Assembly (NCBI GenBank): GCA_013289685.1
Contig: JABCZL010000007.1
Span: 1 to 64,000 of the forward strand
Source of the DNA: Acidobacteriota bacterium
Lineage (GTDB): Bacteria > Acidobacteriota > Terriglobia > Terriglobales > Acidobacteriaceae
Direction: 5' to 3'
DNA length: 64,000 nt
Shown: positions 60,058 to 64,000 of the stretch, in pieces
How the letters are laid out: each line of letters begins with the position of its first letter
Position numbering within the stretch: the stretch's first letter is position 1
Made by a program: the position numbers and the translations under genes
The notes under the pieces: generated by a model
Seen by the model: the letters and a program-made list of their open reading frames with translations, nothing else
The model's database searches: none
What the model was told of the DNA's origin: nothing

Positions 60058-60481
60058 AGGGGCTCCTGCATGAAGTAACTAGCTTCGAGCTGGCAGAATT
60101 ACCACTGGTAAAGTTGACAGGGCCGGGGATGCCTTCAGCGTCTGGTAAGGAGCTGAATTCAGCTTGCCACAGCACAAGACATGCGCGTATAAGGTCGAAT
60201 AGAACGCGCGAGTTATCGAATGCAGTTGCTGACGTATACTCTTCGCGCGGAGCCCCGAGGTTGTTGATGTGGAAGAGGCGTGATTCTTCCTCCCTGTGGT
60301 TGGCCACGCCTCGCGCGACGCTGTCGCTCTGCTACCGAGCGGCGGAGGGGCGGGTTTCCCTAATATCCATGCTTGTTCACCACGACCATCGGACAATTGC
60401 TCTGCTGATTTGACCGGCAGGCGAACTTCCATGAGGGCGTAAGCAGTTGCCTGGCATTTCTTTCCAAGGCGAAAGGTGCGT
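60058..60481. other. divergent intergenic region
   Basis: 424 bases between the SYLF gene and the MASE1 kinase gene. It holds promoter G (60076-60120). No convincing gene is seen in the remainder. Confidence 0.5.
60076..60120 (-). promoter_or_regulatory. regulon promoter G (variant): CTGTCA-ACTT-TACCAG, N23, TAGTTA
   Basis: On the minus strand the site lies at 60120-60105 and TAGTTA at 60081-60076, exactly 23 bases apart. The left half is perfect; the right half differs at two positions. The SYLF ATG follows 18 bases after the -10, leaving just room for the AGGAG. Confidence 0.55.
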
Positions 60482-63217
60482 ATGAGTTCTGTACTCAGTC
60501 GCCTAACGTGGAGAATCGCGAATCCGGATTCTCCGTTCCGCATAGTCGTTCTTGCTTGCCTCGTGGCATTCCTGTCTTTCCTCGCTGCCAAGGCAGGTGG
60601 GTCACTGGTGCTACGGCCCGAAATGCTCTGGCCGATTTGGCCAGGTTGCGCGATTCTGGTTGCGGTTTTGTTGTTGGTGCCGCGGAGGGTCTGGCCAATA
60701 CTGATTGCGGCAGGTTTAGCAGGATTTGTCCTCTATGACCTGCAAGCGGGCGTGCCGCTTCGTTCTATCGCGTTCCTTATCCTGTCCGATACAGTCGAGG
60801 TTCTTATCGCCGCTTTGGGGGTTAGCTACGCCTTCGATGGTCCGCCTCGCCTGAACAGCCTAAGGGCCTTAACGAAATATTCATTCTTTGCGGTTGTCCT
60901 CGGTCCGCTGGCGGCAGCGTTTATCGCCACCGCCGCTTTCGGCGGAGACTACTGGATTCGTTGGAGGATTGGCTTTTTCACTGAGGCTTTAGCTCTGGTT
61001 ACCGTAGCGCCAGCCATTTTGAGCTGGGCGAACACCGTACAGGCATGGACGCCGAAGGCGCGTGCTTTCTATTTCGAGGCGGCCGCACTGATCGCCGGGT
61101 TGAGTTTTGTTGGCTATCTCGCCTTCCTGGCGCCCGGACGCACCCCTCCGCCAGTGGCGATTTATTCGCTTCTGCCATTTCTGTTATGGGCCGCTTTGCG
61201 TTTTGAATTGACGGGAATCAGTTCGTCGATGATCGCAGTTGCATTTCTGTCGATTTGGGGCGCAGTCCACGGACGCGGTCCGTTCACCGGAGCGGAGCCG
61301 CTCGCCAACGTGATCTCGCTGCAGCTGTTCCTGTTCTTCGCGGCCTCGACTTTCACAGTCCTCGCTGTTCTCGCGGGAGAACAGAAAGAAACCGCGCAAG
61401 CCTCCCGCGAAAGCGAAAAACGCTTCCGATTGATGGCGGATACCGCGCCGGTGCTGATCTGGATGTCGGAAACGGACAAGCTCTGCACGTACTTTAACAA
61501 GCCGTGGCTGGACTTTACTGGACGATCAATCGACTCTGAGCTTGGGAACGGCTGGGCAGAGGGAGTGCACTCCGAAGATTTACAGAGATGCATGGATACC
61601 TATTCCCAGGCATTTGACCGGCGTGAGGAGTTCAGAATCGAGTATCGGCTACGACGGCACGACGCACAATATCGATGGGTTCTCGACATCGGAGTGCCGA
61701 GGTTTAATCCGGATCGTTCTTTTGCCGGTTATATCGGGATCGGCATCGATGTGACGGAGCGCAGGCGGGCGGATGAGGCGCTGCAAAAAAGCGAGGAGCG
61801 CTTTCGCCAGGCGGCCCAAGCCGGGAAGATGTACGCCTTCGAGTGGGACGTTGCAACCGATGAAGTGGTTGGATCCGAGGAATACCGGAGAGTCCTCGGT
61901 GTCAGTGATCAGGCGGGACCGCTCACTCGTCAGAAATTGCTGGTCAGAGTCCATCCAGACGACCGCGAGCAGTTCGGCGAATTGTATAACCGACTTAGTC
62001 CCGAGAACCCGAATGTCCAGATTAGCTATCGCGTGTTGCGACCCGATGGTTCGGTTTTATGGTTGGAGAAAAGCGCGCGAGCTCTTTTTGACGAGCACGG
62101 CAGGATGTTTAGGGTGATCGGGATGGCGGTGGATATCACGGAGCGCAAACGGGCGGATGAGGAGCTACGTCGGAAAGATATGGAACTTTCCGACGCCCAG
62201 CGTGTAGCCGGAATCGGGAGCTGGCAGTGGGATATTCAGAACGATGTAGCGATCTGGTCGGAAGAGCTTTACCGGATCGCCGGCCGTGATCCTATGCTGC
62301 CAGCGCCTAACTACAAGGAGTGCCCTGGCCTCCTCAGTGCTGAAAGTTGGGAGCGACTGCAACGCGCCGCCGAAGCGACTCTGCGAGACGGAAGACCATA
62401 CGAACTCGACCTGGAGATGATCCGACCGGATGGCGCCACAAGATGGGTCACGGCCCGCGCCGAAGCAGTGCGCGATACCACAGGCCGCATCGTCCGGTTA
62501 CGTGGCACAACTCAAGATATAACCGAGCGCAAACTGGCGGAAGCGGCCATCTCAAACGTGAGCCGCAGGTTGATTGAGGCCCAGGAGCAGGAGCGCACCC
62601 GGATTGCCCGAGAGCTTCACGACGACATTGGTCAACGCCTCGCACTGCTGGCCGTCGAGTTAGAACAACTCCGCCAAGACCCAGAGGATTTGCCTGAAGT
62701 CCGCAGCCGTATTGGCGACCTACACAGACAGACCGCCGAGATAGCAACCGACATCCAATCGTTGTCGCACGAGTTGCACTCGGCAAAACTGGAGTATCTG
62801 GGCATAGTGGCCGCCATGAGAGGCTTCTGCCAGGAGTTTGGGCAGCAGACGAAGGTGAAGATCGACTTCAAGAGCCACGATTTGCCCGGCCCTTTGCCCC
62901 CGGACATTTCTCTTTGTCTCTTCCGAGTTCTGCAAGAGGCCCTGCACAATTCGGCAAAACACAGTGGGGTCCGGCACGTCGAGGTGGCATTGTGGGGGAC
63001 GCCGGATGAGATTCATCTCGCGGTCAGCGATTCAGGCGCGGGTTTTGACAGCAAAGCGGCCAAGGAGAGCCGAGGGCTTGGTCTCACCAGCATGGAAGAG
63101 CGGTTGAAACTGCTGAATGGAACTCTTTCCATCGAATCACAACCCAAGCGCGGTACAACGGTTCACGCTCGCGTGCCCCTCGGCTCAAGAAGCGACTCCA
63201 TGCGTGCGGCTGGGTGA
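60482..63217 (+). CDS. MASE1-PAS-PAS-PAS-HisKA_3-HATPase sensor histidine kinase
   Basis: About 911 residues; ATG preceded by AAAGG. The N-terminal 300 residues form a MASE1 membrane sensor with about eight helices. Three PAS/PAC modules follow (SEKRFRLMADTAPVLIWMSE; EERFRQAAQAGKMYAFEWDV; QRVAGIGSWQWDIQNDVAIW), each ending DITER/DVTER. The HisKA_3 phosphoacceptor is intact in RIARELHDDIGQRLALL, the N-box is EALHNSAKH, and the G boxes are DSGAGF and GLGLTSMEERL. NarL-type partners are expected; the two receiver-only proteins nearby are candidates. Confidence 0.93.
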   Translation: MSSVLSRLTWRIANPDSPFRIVVLACLVAFLSFLAAKAGGSLVLRPEMLWPIWPGCAILVAVLLLVPRRVWPILIAAGLAGFVLYDLQAGVPLRSIAFLILSDTVEVLIAALGVSYAFDGPPRLNSLRALTKYSFFAVVLGPLAAAFIATAAFGGDYWIRWRIGFFTEALALVTVAPAILSWANTVQAWTPKARAFYFEAAALIAGLSFVGYLAFLAPGRTPPPVAIYSLLPFLLWAALRFELTGISSSMIAVAFLSIWGAVHGRGPFTGAEPLANVISLQLFLFFAASTFTVLAVLAGEQKETAQASRESEKRFRLMADTAPVLIWMSETDKLCTYFNKPWLDFTGRSIDSELGNGWAEGVHSEDLQRCMDTYSQAFDRREEFRIEYRLRRHDAQYRWVLDIGVPRFNPDRSFAGYIGIGIDVTERRRADEALQKSEERFRQAAQAGKMYAFEWDVATDEVVGSEEYRRVLGVSDQAGPLTRQKLLVRVHPDDREQFGELYNRLSPENPNVQISYRVLRPDGSVLWLEKSARALFDEHGRMFRVIGMAVDITERKRADEELRRKDMELSDAQRVAGIGSWQWDIQNDVAIWSEELYRIAGRDPMLPAPNYKECPGLLSAESWERLQRAAEATLRDGRPYELDLEMIRPDGATRWVTARAEAVRDTTGRIVRLRGTTQDITERKLAEAAISNVSRRLIEAQEQERTRIARELHDDIGQRLALLAVELEQLRQDPEDLPEVRSRIGDLHRQTAEIATDIQSLSHELHSAKLEYLGIVAAMRGFCQEFGQQTKVKIDFKSHDLPGPLPPDISLCLFRVLQEALHNSAKHSGVRHVEVALWGTPDEIHLAVSDSGAGFDSKAAKESRGLGLTSMEERLKLLNGTLSIESQPKRGTTVHARVPLGSRSDSMRAAG

Positions 63218-63286
63218 CGGACGTAGTAGTTATATCGTGGGGCGGCTCGGCACAGAGTGCGGTCGTATTTGGTTCTGGCAGGAATC

Positions 63287-64000
63287 ATGAGGAAACGATC
63301 CTCGTCGAATCTCGGAATGTGGCTAAGATATTTTTCTTGGCCGATGGCGCTAATCGGAATCGTAATCATCAAAAGCGTCCTTGCAATCGCCGTAAAGCCG
63401 GGCTCGTTCCTGGTTTCGTACAGCGGGATTAGTTATTTCCTGCTCCTGCTTTTGGCGACCAGTTTCGCCGTTCGCAACGGAATACAGAATACGCTGGGAA
63501 GCCGGCCGTTCTGGACATTCCTGGCAATCGGCTACGGCCTCTGGGCGCTGGACCAATGGATTTTTCTGTACTACGAACTTGGTCTGCACATCGAAGTGCC
63601 CGAAAATTCGATTGCCGATCCGGTGCTGTTCCTCCACATCGCACCGTTCATGGCAGCAGTAGCGATTCTGCCACACCGGAATGTATCGGAGCGCAGAATC
63701 TACCGGACGATCTTGAACTCTCTTTCCTTATTGTTCTTTTGGGGCTTCCTTTATGGGTATACGGTCTTTCCTTACCAGTACCTGTTCTCAAGCGCCAGGT
63801 CGCCCAGTTACGCCTTCCGCTTTGACATTCTCTACCTGTTGGAGAATTTAGCACTGGTTTTGGTGGTAGGTATTTTGAGCCTTCGTGTGGAAGCTCCCTG
63901 GAAGTCAATCTATCTTCATCTGTTAGGAGCAACTTCGCTGTACACCTTAAGTTCTGCAGCCACCAATCTTGCAATTGACTCGGGAGGTTATGTCAACGGC
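63287..64000 (+). CDS. multi-pass membrane sensor N-terminus (partial, runs off right edge)
   Basis: 238 codons from an ATG at 63287 are open to the end of the window. At least six hydrophobic helices are visible: YFSWPMALIGIVIIKSVLAI, SYFLLLLLATSF, WTFLAIGYGLWALDQWIFLY, LFLHIAPFMAAVAIL, LSLLFFWGFLYGYTVF, LLENLALVLVVGIL. This pattern suits the membrane part of a histidine kinase or GGDEF protein, but the output domain is outside the window. The gene follows the MASE1 kinase by 69 bases, so they may share a transcript. Confidence 0.7.
   Translation, partial: MRKRSSSNLGMWLRYFSWPMALIGIVIIKSVLAIAVKPGSFLVSYSGISYFLLLLLATSFAVRNGIQNTLGSRPFWTFLAIGYGLWALDQWIFLYYELGLHIEVPENSIADPVLFLHIAPFMAAVAILPHRNVSERRIYRTILNSLSLLFFWGFLYGYTVFPYQYLFSSARSPSYAFRFDILYLLENLALVLVVGILSLRVEAPWKSIYLHLLGATSLYTLSSAATNLAIDSGGYVNG

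Noticed and set aside
60114..60413. 99-codon plus-strand frame between SYLF and the MASE1 kinase
   Set aside because: No ribosome site, low-complexity composition, no recognisable domain.

Overview
The window looks like chromosomal DNA of a soil-type Acidobacteriota (Terriglobia/'Acidobacteriia'). The grounds are two large Oar-like TonB-dependent receptors with N-terminal carboxypeptidase-regulatory domains, moderately high GC, many small intergenic palindromes, YXWGXW and SYLF proteins, and a pqqBCDE cluster. This is inference from gene content; no marker-gene search was possible.

Layout. 1-64: the start of a transposase entering from the left edge. 0.2-12 kb: a secreted alpha/beta hydrolase and a TonB receptor, then, divergent from the receptor, a FadR/GntR regulator, a beta-hydroxyacid dehydrogenase, 2-oxoacid dehydrogenase E1-alpha and E1-beta, an M24-fold protein and an E2 acyltransferase. 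TGGT-N3-ACCA operators lie between receptor and regulator. 12-19 kb: a LysR regulator divergent from an RND pump (permease, adaptor, TolC). 19-25.7 kb: housekeeping sigma factor, tRNA-Pro, a 2'-5' RNA ligase-like protein, a UDP-glucose dehydrogenase homologue lacking its catalytic residues, tRNA-His, tRNA-Arg, and a BlaI/M56 pair followed by a lipoprotein. 25.7-33.8 kb: second TonB receptor, hydrolase, aldo/keto reductase, homoserine dehydrogenase, beta-barrel protein. 33.8-37 kb: pqqB-C-D-E without a visible pqqA. 37-38.7 kb: two exported proteins and a tRNA-Ile2(CAU).

38.7-64 kb is accessory in character. It begins with the C-terminal remnant of a tyrosine recombinase beside the tRNA, in the same frame as a degenerate histidine kinase and separated from it by one stop codon. 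Then come a run of small membrane/stress genes (DUF1622, TRIC channel, DUF202, DUF1232/YkvA), two sulfatases without signal peptides, a radical-SAM sulfatase maturase with a SEC-C tail, an HdeD protein, a methyltransferase with a PqqD-like tail, two MacB/FtsX-type permeases, a Crp/Fnr regulator, two receiver-only response regulators, a SYLF protein and a large MASE1-PAS-HisKA_3 kinase.

The most notable result is a shared promoter architecture in this accessory half: an inverted repeat CTGTNN-N4-TGACAG followed, exactly 23 bp later, by a TAGTCT-like -10 element. It occurs in front of DUF1622/TRIC/DUF202, YkvA, sulfatase 1 and the maturase-HdeD-sulfatase 2 operon. Close variants precede the SYLF gene, the YXWGXW gene and possibly a secreted repeat protein. 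The 5-4-5 geometry fits a Crp/Fnr-family activator, and the Crp/Fnr protein encoded here has a non-standard recognition helix. This appears to be a local, probably undescribed stress/sulfatase regulon.
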